Assembly: GCA_030407315.1 (NCBI GenBank)
Contig: JALQPE010000503.1
Location: forward strand, 39,187-103,186
Direction: 5' to 3'
Source of the DNA: Asparagopsis taxiformis
Lineage: Eukaryota > Rhodophyta > Florideophyceae > Bonnemaisoniales > Bonnemaisoniaceae
Length of the DNA: 64,000 nt
Position numbers and translations under genes: made by a program. Positions 1-10,480 of this stretch are shown piece by piece (within the stretch, counting starts at the first letter, position 1; each line of letters begins with the position of its first letter). The notes under the pieces are model-generated. The model was not told where the DNA came from. It worked only from the letters and a program-made list of their open reading frames with translations, and ran no database searches.

Positions 1-420
1 CCATTCCAATATTTATCTTCACACCAACACTATGCTCCATATTTCCTCTCAAGTCCACTCCATCAGACAGTGTTGTCAACCAATGCATGGTACTACCCGC
101 AGACAATACAATTTGCTATCTACACTACTGTCTCCAGATTTTCCCAGACAGTGCAGTAATACAATACAATGCATTGCCTCAGACAGTAAAATGTACTATC
201 TGCACATACTGTCTGGTGGCAACACTTCCGGACAGTAAAATTTACTGTTCTGGACAGTAAATTTTACTGTTTTTGGTACTGTCCAGATTTCGTGCCAGTT
301 TATTGCTGCAGCAGTATTCTGAAATTTCCAGACAGTAAATTTTACTGTCTCCGCGCACTGTCTTGGCCAGACAGTAATTTTTACTGTCTCAGACAGTAAA
401 TTTACTATCTTTTTCCATTC
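1..420. repeat. GACAGT/ACTGTC hairpin-rich repeat cluster
   Basis: The stretch is full of short inverted pairs of the type GACAGTAAATTTTACTGTC, spaced irregularly every 30-40 bases. The same motif in a more regular tandem form is at 51366-52060, and both clusters touch pieces of LTR family C. No credible protein is present; the open frames are shadows of the repeat. Function unknown; it could be a satellite or the body of a small non-autonomous element. Confidence 0.7.
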
Positions 421-425
421 CCAAC

Positions 426-517
426 ACCGTAGTGCAGCGCGATCCGGTTCACCTCGCCCTGACACGGCTAGCAATTCTAGAACTCCCTTAGCAATCGCCA
501 TCCCGGCTGGTCCTATA
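426..517 (-). repeat. LTR family C fragment
   Basis: Read on the minus strand this is the first ~90 bases of the LTR seen complete at 17643 and 49624 (AGGACCAGCCGG start, then the GTGTCAGGGCGAGGTGAACC block). It directly abuts the transposon sequence that begins at 518, so it looks like a truncated insertion or recombination remnant. Confidence 0.75.
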
Positions 518-2510
518 GATGGAACGAAGTTACGTGCGCGAATCTTGAGGGTATTCATTGAGGGAAGCGTGGGTTTTGAGTCTGACTATTTCCGTTGATG
601 CGATATTTTTCATTGGAAGCCTGTTGACTCATGGTGTGTATTGAGCGGAGGATGGAAGAGAGGTACGTGAAGTTTTGAAAGTATGGTGCGAGGGAAGGTT
701 GGTTTTGAGTCTGACTGTTGTGGTTGATTCCGATGTTGTGTAGATAATGCAGGAATGTTGATGACGGAAGGTAAGTTTCATTGAGCGCCAGGATGTGCTT
801 TGCGAAGATATGGACTGCTGACTATGATTATTATTCATTGCAAGGTTTTTGGATCATGGTTTGTATTGTGTGTAGGATGGATTAGAGGTAAGTAAGGGAG
901 TTTCTAGGATATCTGTCGTGGTAAGCGTTGCTTTTGAATCTGACTGTTGGGGTTGATGTTGTGTATGTGATGCAGGAGTGGTGAAGCAGGAACGGCAGGA
1001 CTCAAGGAGAGAGAAGAAGGGATCTAGGAAGATGGGGAATGAAGCTGTGAGGTGTTTCTGGTATGTGTATATTTTCGGGCATACGACAGAAGTGAGAGTG
1101 GGTTTCAAGTGGTGTAAGATTTTGCTGACCATGTTCGTGTTTGATGTCTTGATGATTTAATGCGCTGGGGTGGTGTCGAGGAAAGCGGGATGGAATTGGG
1201 AAGGAGCGGATTTTTTGTAATCAAGGTCGTGAGGGTTCTTGAAGTATGTGCGGATGGTGGTGCATGGCGTTCGGATGGTAGGGAGAACGCGATAGTGAGG
1301 GAGATGGGTGATCGACGATATGCTGACAGGTATTTTGTATTCTGGCTGGATACGTATTTCGTATTCTGGCTGGATACATATTCCGTATTCTGGCTGGATA
1401 CGTATTTCCTATTCTAACCGGGTATTTATTTCCTATTCTGACCAGATATGTATTTCCTATTCTAGAGAGACGTATTGTATACCAACAGTTTCGTAAATGA
1501 CAGAATAAAATACGGTCCGATATGGGCCCTGAATTTACCATCCGCTGTAATTTCTTCCCTCCCGGTTTTCGCTGATATATTGTATACTGGATGTCGGGTC
1601 CTAGGATCCCGCTGTATGTACTAGAGAAAGTGGATGTCAGGCCCTAGTATTCCGCCGAACGTGTCATACCACGGAGTGGTCTGCCCTGGTGGGGTCGTGT
1701 CGACATCCTATTGGACGACCCCGGTTCGGGAATAACCAATGGAAACAGCCTCGCTGTACCTCAGACCAGTGAGGGAGAGGGACCCATTGGGACAACTAAA
1801 GACCCCACAAGGGGCAAATTTTAACTAAGCTGACTCAGCTAACTTTACACTGTAACACTAACAGTCGGTGATCTCGCGGGCTCCCGCAGTCGCCATAATC
1901 AGGGATCTGATTGGTGCACATATGGAAATTTATTCCTAACTGTCTACCTACCCTAACTGTTTACAGTAACTTAGTTTAGTATAAAATGCCTCTGGATTAG
2001 CCAGAGTGCTTAACCTTTAGAGGTAACGTAAATTCAGGTGGAATTTACGACTCCACTGAACAGTGTTTTCATTGCTCTATTCTACCCTTCCGGGACGAAT
2101 TAGCTTTAGCTTTACAGCTCGACGGGTTACGTCTTTCGCTCCATCAATACGCACTTCGTGCGTGAGCACCCCCAACCTTCACCCGGCATTACCGGAAGAC
2201 CTTTCGTGGTATACTCGCCATTGGCGGTTGACGCAAGATTCGCTTGCTCTACCACACTACCGAGGCTCGGGACACCTGTAGGGTGGTTTTGCCGCTTTGC
2301 GGATTTTCTACCTACTACAGAACGTACTAGAGAAAGTGGATGTCGGGTCCTAGGATCCCGCCGAACGTACTAGAGAAAGTGGACGTCCGCATCCAAAAAA
2401 GTTTTATTTTTTTGGACGCGGACGTTCATTTGTTCTAGTAAATCTCGGGGCCGACTAGGACCCGTACTAGAGAGAATTTACGTCCGCGTCCACTTCCGAA
2501 AATACAGACG
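518..2510 (+). mobile_element. Right end of a Plavaka-like transposon (copy 1, truncated)
   Basis: This segment repeats 43560-45749 of the giant element at high similarity: the micro-exon-like ladder (590-1010), the region with GTATTCTGGCTGGATAC repeats (1330-1420), the GTACTAGAGAAAGTGGATGTC subterminal units and the terminus ending CAGACG at 2510. It carries no transposase; only the right end survives in the window. A solo LTR sits inside it at 1662-2319. At 2510 it abruptly meets copia integrase sequence, so this copy inserted into, and disrupts, the copia element on its right. Confidence 0.75.
1662..2319 (+). mobile_element. Solo LTR, gypsy family A
   Basis: The 658-bp sequence begins TGTCATACCACG and ends CCTACTACA, and is flanked by the perfect 5-bp direct duplication GAACG (1657-1661 and 2320-2324). 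Internal blocks (GACCCCACAAGGGGCAAATTTTAA, a TATAAAA-type box near 1980, ACAGTGTT, GGCTCGGGACACCTGT) match the LTRs at 61382-62053 and, inverted, 46828-47509. It landed in the 43-bp subterminal repeat of the transposon. One LTR with an intact duplication means excision of the body by LTR-LTR recombination. Confidence 0.88.
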
Positions 2511-3300
2511 GAGGCGTATGTAAGTGGATGTTGGTGATATGGGCTTTGATGAGGCTAGCTGCAGCCGATTTTGTAGGTGCGCATTGCACAGTGAGGTATC
2601 TGCTTCCTTCATCAAGGAACTTAATGAAGTATCGGTTGCCCTGTAATGAATCGGACGGGAGAGGGCCACAGATATCAGTGTTTATGTGAGTTCCAGTGGC
2701 AGCTGAGCGTTTCCGTCGGCGAAACGGTGCCGAGGCTGATTTTCCCTGAGCACAGCCAGAGCAAGAGAAGTGTTTAAGGGGTACGGAGGAGGCTTTTGGG
2801 CATGTGGGGTACCAGGCCATTCTTGGCCATGTACTGAATTTTGGAAGGGTGTGTGTGATTTAGTTTGAGATGCCAGGTATGATAATCGCGAATTGTAGAT
2901 GGTAGATCCACATGGATTCGAGGTCGGGGACGTGTGTAAATGGAACGTTTTGAAGTGGGTTTGCGCTTGGTAGCGGACTTGATGTAAGCTGTTGGTTTGG
3001 ATGGCCGGGTGTTGAGCGGTTTGCGAACAGTGCGGTTGGGAATAGAGGGTGCTATCGCAGGGGGTTTGTTGGAGGTGGCTAGTTTTCCAGGTGCGCGTAT
3101 TCGGCGAGACGGAAAGGCACGGGCGGTGTGAGCGTGGGAAGATGTTTGTTGACTGGGGAGGCGGTACATGTTGTCGCGCTGTCTCGGGATAGCACAACAA
3201 TTTTAACACAGGGGGGAGGAGATGATGGGGTGGTAATGTAGGCTTGGTCCTTTTGAAAAATCACATCATGAGTTGCACTAATGTGTGGCACAGAGAAGAT
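2511..3300 (-). pseudogene. Ty1/copia pol fragment (pre-integrase and integrase N-terminus)
   Basis: Minus-strand frames read a GAG-pre-integrase motif (WHLKLNHTHPSKIQYMAKNG, ~2790-2860) and then the start of a copia integrase: CSGCAQGKS followed by TDICGPLP and FIKFLDEGSRY at ~2500-2760. The frames are broken between these pieces. The integrase stops at 2510 where a Plavaka-like terminus is inserted; the rest of integrase, RT and RNase H are missing. In a working element this part would bind and join cDNA to the host chromosome. Dead copy. Confidence 0.82.
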
Positions 3301-4557
3301 ATTTTCCCGGAGTTGAGGAGCTACTACCACTTCATGTGGAGGGAGAAAGAAGGAGTGGGAAATGTGAATAGAGGCAGAGCCACGATGAGCGGTGGGGCTT
3401 ATTCTTCCATCTTCACAGTGTGTGGGGGATGGGTGAGGGGGAATTCCCGGAAGGTGGTCCAGTTAGATGAGTCGGGTTGGCTCCAGAATCTAATATGTAC
3501 GTGGTAGGTGGTGCAATACGTACATCATGGGTCGGGATCTAGGAGGGACAAAGTAACTCAGAGGCGTTCGATGCATTGTCATGTAGTTGGAGGGCATTTT
3601 TGTCGCCGTAAAACTGATGTTGGGCTGCCGTGGGTGGTGACTTCAGGAATTCCTCGAACATCTTGTGCAGTTTACATGCTGCGGTTGAGTGGGATGAGAG
3701 GCCATGGTATTTTCACAAAGTTCCATTATGGTTATGCGGACGCGGTATGTTATTGTTCGGGTGGAATTCGTATTGGCGCTTGGGAGGGGCTTTTGATTTG
3801 GGGTGTTTAGCACGCAAATAACGCGGACTGGTGGTGAATGTGTTTGGGTAGCTCTGCCCAGGTGCAGTATGGAATGATGCTGTTTTAGCGTTTTGGTGGA
3901 TTGCATCGTGTTTGATCATCATCGAAATGATTTGATCCAGAGGTAGGGGATTAGTCGGATGAAGGTCATTATGAGCAGAGAGTACTTGGAGGAGAACATT
4001 CCAGAACGGGTGTGACTCGACACCCTCGAGAATAAATTAATTGTGGCTTGCTCATTAGTTATGTCCGGGTATCCAGATTTGATCATCACAGTACGGATTT
4101 GTTGATGGGCTTCGATGTACACCATGACGGGTTGATTGGGATCCCAAGATATGGCACGTGCACGGCGGCGGAGCTGGGCTGGTGAGTCGTCCGGGTGAGT
4201 GCGAGTGAGAATCTCACTTATTTTGGTGTACGGGGTATAGATTGGTCCTTTTTGTTCATCCAGAGTGAAGTTCTGAAATATCTCAGGCGATATCGATGAG
4301 AGGACTAGAAGTTGTGCCTGCGTGTGCTTGTTCTGATGTATCTCTGTAGTGATAGGATCAGTGGATTGCGGGAGAGGGTTGAAGAGGTATTCTAAGACAC
4401 CTTGCGTACGAGCAAAGTTCTCAACAGTAATCTTTCATGGGACAAAGTTGTCATTATTGAGCAGCGGAATCTCAAGATTGTGTTGGATCGGGAAATGTTG
4501 TTGGGGCTGCATAATGTTGGGGAGATGAGTGTCAGGAGGGGAAGAGTCAGACATATG
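3301..4557 (-). pseudogene. Ty1/copia gag and protease fragment
   Basis: The minus-strand reading starts at an ATG at 4557 (MSDSSPPDTHLPN) and continues through a copia-type Gag region with a KITVENFARTQGVLEYLF block. One in-frame stop near residue 40 replaces what is tryptophan in the related copy at 15880. Further on is the CTRC pair of a probable zinc knuckle (~3655) and the retroviral-type aspartic protease motif LDSGANPTHL (DSG codons at 3482-3490). Several frameshifts and stops separate them. Gag packages the RNA and the protease matures the polyprotein; this copy is inactive. Confidence 0.8.
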
Positions 4558-4775
4558 AATTCAGAGAGTACTTTTTGAGTACGAATGAAGTTGAGGATTT
4601 AACCGTGTTTTTTGAACAGAGGGTTGTGTGACAGTGTCGCCGTATTTGTCGAACAGAGGACGATGTTTGGTGTCGCCAAGCTTGTCTTGAGCACGGAGTA
4701 CAGTTGTTGTGAGGTCTCGCGAGAGGGATGCGCCTGATTGATGGGGATGTGGGATGGGTGGGAAGCGCAGTGATA

Positions 4776-4792
4776 GGTCTGGGCTCATAACC
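4776..4792 (-). promoter_or_regulatory. Primer-binding site of copia element (half-tRNA-iMet type)
   Basis: On the minus strand GGTTATGAGCCCAGACC follows directly after the LTR end (TTTCACA). It is complementary to the anticodon arm of an initiator tRNA-Met, the internal-tRNA priming known from Drosophila copia, rather than to a tRNA 3' end. Confidence 0.7.
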
Positions 4793-4967
4793 TGTGAAAG
4801 GAATGCGTTGTTTCATTTATTCCTTGTCGATCGTGAGCGACGGCGAGTGAGTATAAGTAGGGATACTAACTGTAAGTACTGTAAAGGGTAAGTTGTTCGT
4901 CAGTATTTAAACCAACACGACGACGCATAGAATCGAAAGCAAAAGAAGACGACAGAGGATTTCAACA
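4793..4967 (-). mobile_element. 5' LTR of copia element
   Basis: The minus-strand sequence starts TGTTGAAATCC at 4967 and ends CA next to the primer site, giving a 175-bp LTR with a TATTTAAA box. The start is set from the TGTTG motif and by analogy with the second copia copy; the 3' LTR is outside what survives, so the boundary is a proposal. Confidence 0.6.
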
Positions 4968-6242
4968 CAATAACATACAGAAAGCAGCAGACATAAGACC
5001 AATCGGCGTCTGATCTAATGTGATTAGAGGAGCAAGATTGAGCTTTTCGGAACTCCAAAATCCAAGATCTCTCGATGATGAACAAAGTCCCATTTGGGAA
5101 CGCCTCGGACCGTTACGATCCCTCAGCGCGCCTAAATGGTTTATCTGGGCGTGTAAGAACATGAAAAAAGGAAAAGGACGGTGTTTCCGAGGATGTGGAA
5201 CGAACTTGCTTCGATTATAGTGCGTCTAGCAGATAGGTCAGTGATACAAAAGTTCAGCTCCAGTAGGATTGAAGTATGTGGGCGGAAATTCTCTGTAGAG
5301 GAGCGTAGAAATTCTAGTACTTCTAGCGCTGAGGAAGTGTCAATGTGTGACCCAGCTGGAAATCATACTGACACTACAAGCTGAAACGTTCATTGACGAG
5401 AGCGTTGAATTAAGACATTGGACAATCCAGTTTGTTCATGGATTGATGGCTCACAATAGCTATGAGCCTGAAAAGTGCACAACACACATACGAACAGCTA
5501 CATCATAGATTAGTATTTTAGATAGAGATTGCTGAGGGCGGAACAGGAGTCGAGAGGGAGAAGGCATCCGAACTCGTCAGATAGAGAACTAGCTCTAGGC
5601 TTCAATGCGAGTAATAACTTGTCAGAAACACAAGTCAATAACTTCTATCCATTAAACCTACTGGTAATAACCTGTCCACAACCACATGGGTTTACTGCTG
5701 CTGGGTGTCATCTCCGCACATGAAGTAACTGGCTCTCACGACGAATCAGTCTACAAGAGTAGCGAATGAAAGAAAATGGATGTTCTGAAAACGGAGCCGC
5801 CAGACCAGAAAGAGAACGGTGGTGAGTCTCCACTGGTGACTGTCAATGGAAGAAGGGTGCGGACGACCACTGGTCATCGTTGGGAGGGTTAGATGGCTTT
5901 CCCACGCCACTCTGCGCACCGTAGCCCCGAGTGGGTGCGATCGGATCTAGGATTCTTGGTTTAAAACAAAAACAGTTTTATAAATTTTCTACTTGCCAAT
6001 AAGCGACATGACAAGTCCACTATTCAGCTGCGACAACATGTCGCAATGGCATACGATGTAACACTCACTGATTTTCCATTCAGTCTCGCATAGAGAGATT
6101 CGCATTCTGTTTTTTCCAAAGCGCCAAACCTCTCTCCAGTTGCTTCAGTTCTGTCCGTTGATCCCTCCCTAAAAGTAGCCATTACAACACTTCTATCATA
6201 ACATCAAATCTATGTCCAGCTATTCCAACACTCAGAGATGCG
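4968..6242. other. No recognisable gene
   Basis: Only short overlapping open frames on both strands (for example 67 aa at 5181-5384), none with a recognisable motif or convincing exon borders. It separates the copia element from the 3' end of the MBL gene. Confidence 0.5.
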
Positions 6243-7405
6243 TTATTCTTCGTCATGTTCTTCTTCTTCTACGTCCAAACCATCTGTGAGAGGGCGGACA
6301 TCATCTCCGTCGCTCTGGAGCCCGGCAGTCAACCAGTCAAAGAATGGACCAACCTTCCTGATGCGTCCCAACCCGGGGAATTCCTCGTGATAAGAGAGGA
6401 TGATATCTTCTTCCTTCTCCGCGTTTTCCAGGAGCTCAACACGTGAGAGATACCCTTGGGTTTGGTTCGTCTCAATGAAGAATCCCCATTCCGGATTTTG
6501 AACTTGATCCGACTATAAAATCCAACACCAATAAAAGCTCGTTAGTACAGTTCACACCTTCGCAGATGACCAGGTATTGCATTCTCATCCTTCACGTACC
6601 TTCGTAAAGAATGCATCACCGATCACCAACACCCGTTTGCCTTCAGAAGAAATCTCAATAGTGGCATGGCCAGGTGAGTGTCCCTTGGAAGGAATGAATC
6701 TAATTCCCTCCATTGGGGTGGCAAAGTCTTCAACGAGCTTCAGTCTGCCCCTGGCTTCATACCATTCAATCCTGTCCACATAAATATCGCGGATCAAGTC
6801 TACACAAAGCACAAGCAAAACAGTCAGTAAAACGGCTCACATGTTTCCAACAATCCATACCGGCATCACAACTCACTTGCAAATTCTTCTCCTAGATCGG
6901 ATCCCTCCAGGTCGAGTTCACCCTCTGAAGACCAAAACTCGTGTTCCTCTCGGTGAATGTACAACACAGCATTGCGGAAGGCACCAGTTCTGTCAATCTT
7001 TGTCAATCCGGCCACATGGTCAGGATGAGCATGTGTGAGCATAATGGCGTCAATAGAGGCTGGAGAGATACCAGCAGCTCTGAGATTCTCAATCAACAAT
7101 CCAGCACGAACAAATTCAGGTGCGCCAGCGTTGGCCGAACCTGCATCGACCATGACACGACCGCCTGGAAGATCGACAACGATGATGTTCTGCTCTAGCA
7201 GATAGGGGTTGATCTGACGGAAATTGGTGCGGTAGGCGCGTTCAACAGCCTGTTGTGGCACACTGTACCCGAGTGTTTGGAAGGTGAGGAAGCCATCGGA
7301 GACAATGGTTGCTTCTGCTGCGCCAATTTTGAAGCGGTAGGCGCCCTCTCCATGCGCAGTGGCAAGGATTAGTAGCAGAGCTGTGAAGAATGGAAGGTTG
7401 TTCAT
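6243..7405 (-). CDS. Secreted MBL-fold metallo-hydrolase, three exons
   Basis: Exons on the minus strand are 7405-6877, 6799-6600 and 6512-6243, giving 332 aa. Introns of 77 and 87 nt have GTGAGT and GTACGT donors, TAG acceptors and, in intron 2, a TACTAAC branch site. Residues 1-19 form a signal peptide (hydrophobic LLLILATAHG). The metal-binding motif HAHPDH is at 125-130, further ligands are His221 (GHSPGH), Asp238 (GDAFF) and His285 (SYHEEFPG), so all usual zinc ligands of the family are present. It should be an extracellular or secretory-pathway hydrolase; substrate cannot be told (lactonase-like or other). The tail is acidic (EEEEHDEE). A decayed paralogue lies behind it at 8950-10028. 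This is the clearest intact host gene here. Confidence 0.9.
6513..6599 (-). other. Intron 2 of the MBL gene
   Basis: 87 nt, donor GTACGTGAAG, TACTAAC branch sequence, acceptor TTTTATAG. Splicing keeps frame from FFTK to SDQVQ. Confidence 0.88.
6800..6876 (-). other. Intron 1 of the MBL gene
   Basis: 77 nt, donor GTGAGTTGTG, acceptor TTTGTGTAG. It is a phase-1 intron; splicing joins EEFA to NLIRDIY and removes the stop codon that otherwise ends the first open frame. Confidence 0.88.
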
Positions 7406-8949
7406 GGTTGATACTGGAGAGCACGTTTGGAAGATGCGATGGATGGTGAGGGGAGCGTGGTGGATTGGTGGACATATGGCTGTTTATATATGGTGTTTGG
7501 CTGGAAATGGATGGATTAGAACGGTCGATCGAAAAACGAGATTGGATGGTGTTGCAGCGGAGATATGTGAGCTGTCGCGTCTAGAAAACGGGAGAAAGAA
7601 CGAAGGATGCTGATTCGGTGAGCTTGGTGGCCATATGGTTGGGTTGGATGCGGTCAAAGGGTCATAACGGAAAATTCATGGTATGTGTGAAAAAGTCATG
7701 CAGAGGGATTATATTCTACGAACTGACGAATGTAATATATATGTTTACTGCGTTGTTGGTGATATGAAACTTTGGTTGTGAGTTGTTGAATACCGGAAGG
7801 TAGATGGAATCAATCCCGCAGGTGGAGAGGATGTCACGATGCGTTGACCATAGGGAATATGTATGGCTCGCTGTTGCAACAAAGTTGGCAATGATTGGAG
7901 CAATTTGGGCTGTGCGTATATGTGGCGCATAACTTGTGCCAAACGTTCTAGAGCTCACGCAACCCGTGCAACGCACTCCGGTGCTCACGCAACCCGTGCA
8001 AAATTCCCCGGTGCTCACGCAACCCGTGCAATACTCCCCGGTGCTCGGGCAACCTGTGCCACACACTCCGGTGCACGACGTAGGTGATATTAATTTAATC
8101 TGCGAAACGTGCACGGATATGGATGGAGGCTTTTCACTTGACGTCGTTTCTAGTCAGTGCGTGACAGGTCCCTAATCGGCAAGTTATATTTGAATACCAC
8201 ACACATGAATAGACCGTTTGCATTCGAAGGCGGTCATTTAGCCGAGGGCCAAGCATTCATACAGCAGGAGATTTCGAAATAATCTCATCACAGCCTCCAG
8301 TCTTCGAACGGCAACCTAGGACGCCATCTCCTCTTTGACCCAGATGGGAAATTTTGGAGTATTTTTTTCGAAATTGGGATATAGAACAGATCGAGGGGCC
8401 CACTTTCCCTCTGCGCTCTCCAGGAATCCCAGGGAATATGAGGTTAGCACTGAAAGTTATCAGGACAATTCAAAAGTTTTATAATTTCGCGAAGACTTTT
8501 GAGATCTGGATGGCGCAGATCTCTCCACTATTTTATTTTTGTGGACGAATTCCGTGAACGGGCACCCAAGCGCACTTCACTCGCTCAGGCCGTAAGCGTG
8601 TGGCCGCAAAATAGCGCTGCACTGCACTTCCACTCTCATCTCCGCGCTTACATGGACCAATTACCACTTACATACATTTAAAAATAATGGAATATGTATG
8701 ATCAACCACAACACTGCCGCCGCAGTTGGGTCACGCAATAGACACGGTCTCGAACTATATGCCGCCGATCTCGGAGATCACTTTCCCGAAATCGAATGCG
8801 CGCCGTTGGCCATGTAGTGCGAAAGATGTGGTGTCTTGATCGTCCGTCCAGCGATTGACACAACCATTTCGTTTCATTCGGCAGTTATTCGACCTGTTGA
8901 CCTCCGAGACAACGACGTCAGCTTTTGGGATATTCGTTTCTAGTTAGTT
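7406..8949. other. Intergenic between MBL gene and its decayed paralogue
   Basis: Holds the presumed promoter of the MBL gene (TATATATGG-like at ~7483 on the plus strand) and a short 30-bp tandem repeat at 7945-8075. No other supported gene. Confidence 0.5.
7945..8075 (+). repeat. 30-bp tandem repeat, about four units
   Basis: Units read GCTCACGCAACCCGTGCAA then a variable 11 bases ending CCGGT. In one plus frame (7936-8175, 79 aa) they would spell repeated PVLTQPVQ; the minus strand reads cysteine-rich GCVSTGEFCT. Neither frame has other support as a gene. Confidence 0.75.
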
Positions 8950-10028
8950 TGTCTAGACGCACTGGCGATATACAACCATTTCATCATTCGCAATGGGCAT
9001 GACAATGATATCAAAACTACTACCTCCCTTGCGAATGAATCTAATACCTGGAAAGTTCTCTTGATGCGACAATGGCGTTGGTTGACGTTCAGACACTATC
9101 TCCATGCTTCAGTTCCTGACCAAAAAGCTTCAATCGCGTCATCTGCAACAAACAAAAGACCACGACGGGTTTGAGTCGCATCGAAACTTGTCACCTATGA
9201 CTCACCGCGCATGAACAGCTACTCCCTAACCGCAATGATGCGGACCACAATCTGGCCTGAAGTATGTACTGGAGAGGCGAGTATCCACACGGTTCCGACG
9301 GCCGTCTGTCATCTTCTACTACGATATTTACAGACGTCGGGCTCCACAGAGGATCAATAATTCGTAGCAAAACCGGCGGAAGACAACGAAAGCACACGTT
9401 GTCCACGTAAGCCGTACTCAGATAGGCAAAACGTGTCAGAAAAAGGTTGCTGGAAATTGCGAATCGTGGTGACGCCAATAAAACGTAAAGTAAAAGGCCA
9501 CGATCCCAGGCTCGTTCACTCCAGAATCTACCATCCAGGATTCGTTTGCAGCTCTAGCTAGAGAAAACAATGTCGCATGTGGAAACGCTATCTATCCGTC
9601 AAAGGTCATGAATTCACCCACGCACGTTGCGTGTCCGTGCGTGATGAGCACATTGTCATTGCTTTCTGCTGCGAAAATGACACAGCGTAAAACGTCCATA
9701 ACAAATTCAACCTGCATTCATATCTTTTCATTCTGCAGGTGAGTAGCACAGTCTCGACAATAGTCCGTCCTGCCCCTAGATTGACGATCCGAATGTTTTG
9801 TAGCAGATAGAACGGCGGCTCGCGGAAATTGATGCGATGCGAGCAAATTAACAACTCATCCGGTACGGAGATTGTATGGGGCGGCAGTGGAAACGTCCCA
9901 ACTCTCACTATCATTGCTTTCGCGATGCCGATGCGCAGAAAAGCATGCCGAGCAAAGAGAGCAGAATGAACTATCCTGTTTGTGGATTGAGTGCTGCTGG
10001 CTGGGAACTGGAGTTTCACTCTAGTCAC
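8950..10028 (-). pseudogene. Decayed paralogue of the MBL-fold hydrolase
   Basis: Minus-strand pieces in different frames follow the order of the intact gene at 6243-7405: HRINFREPPFYLLQNIRIVN (intact copy YRTNFRQINPYLLEQNIIVV) at ~9770-9840, ITHGHATCVGEF for the metal motif at ~9610-9650 where the HxHxDH pattern is lost, and PGIRFIRKGG at ~9025-9055 for the GIRFIPSKG block. Frameshifts and stops separate these pieces. It is in tandem with the intact gene and on the same strand, as expected for duplication followed by decay. No function is expected. Confidence 0.75.
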
Positions 10029-10480
10029 TGATTGTCCAGGGTGATATAGTACTTACGAAGATATCGAAGTGACTTGATCAAGTGCCTTAATGGAGGCTTT
10101 AAGTGACATCAAATGACGGAACAACAACGGAGCGATTGGAAAAAGTTGGATGATATGTCTGTTGCGCATTTTTATATTTGTGCATCATGTCCAACGGAAT
10201 GTAAATTAACGTCATTTCGCTTCCCGTTCAACGCCCATAACTCGATGTGAACCCCGATAAGATCATGAGTAGAACGCAGTGTAGCCGCAGGGTTTACCGG
10301 AACTTTCCGGACAGCTACTGGGGGGTAGGAGTTCTGTAGTCCTTCAGACCGAGAGGCCTGGCTGAGCGTGTAGCGGTAGGCCTCCTAGTAGCGGTCCATG
10401 CTAAGCTGGGAGGGGAACGAAAGCGACGACTAGGCCGGTAAAAAAGTTTTGCTTCTGATCTCGACGCCATAGCCGAGACA

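Noticed and set aside
7936..8175. 79-aa repeat peptide (PVLTQPVQ)
   Set aside because: Only a 30-bp tandem repeat read in frame; the opposite strand is equally open. Kept as a repeat, not a gene.
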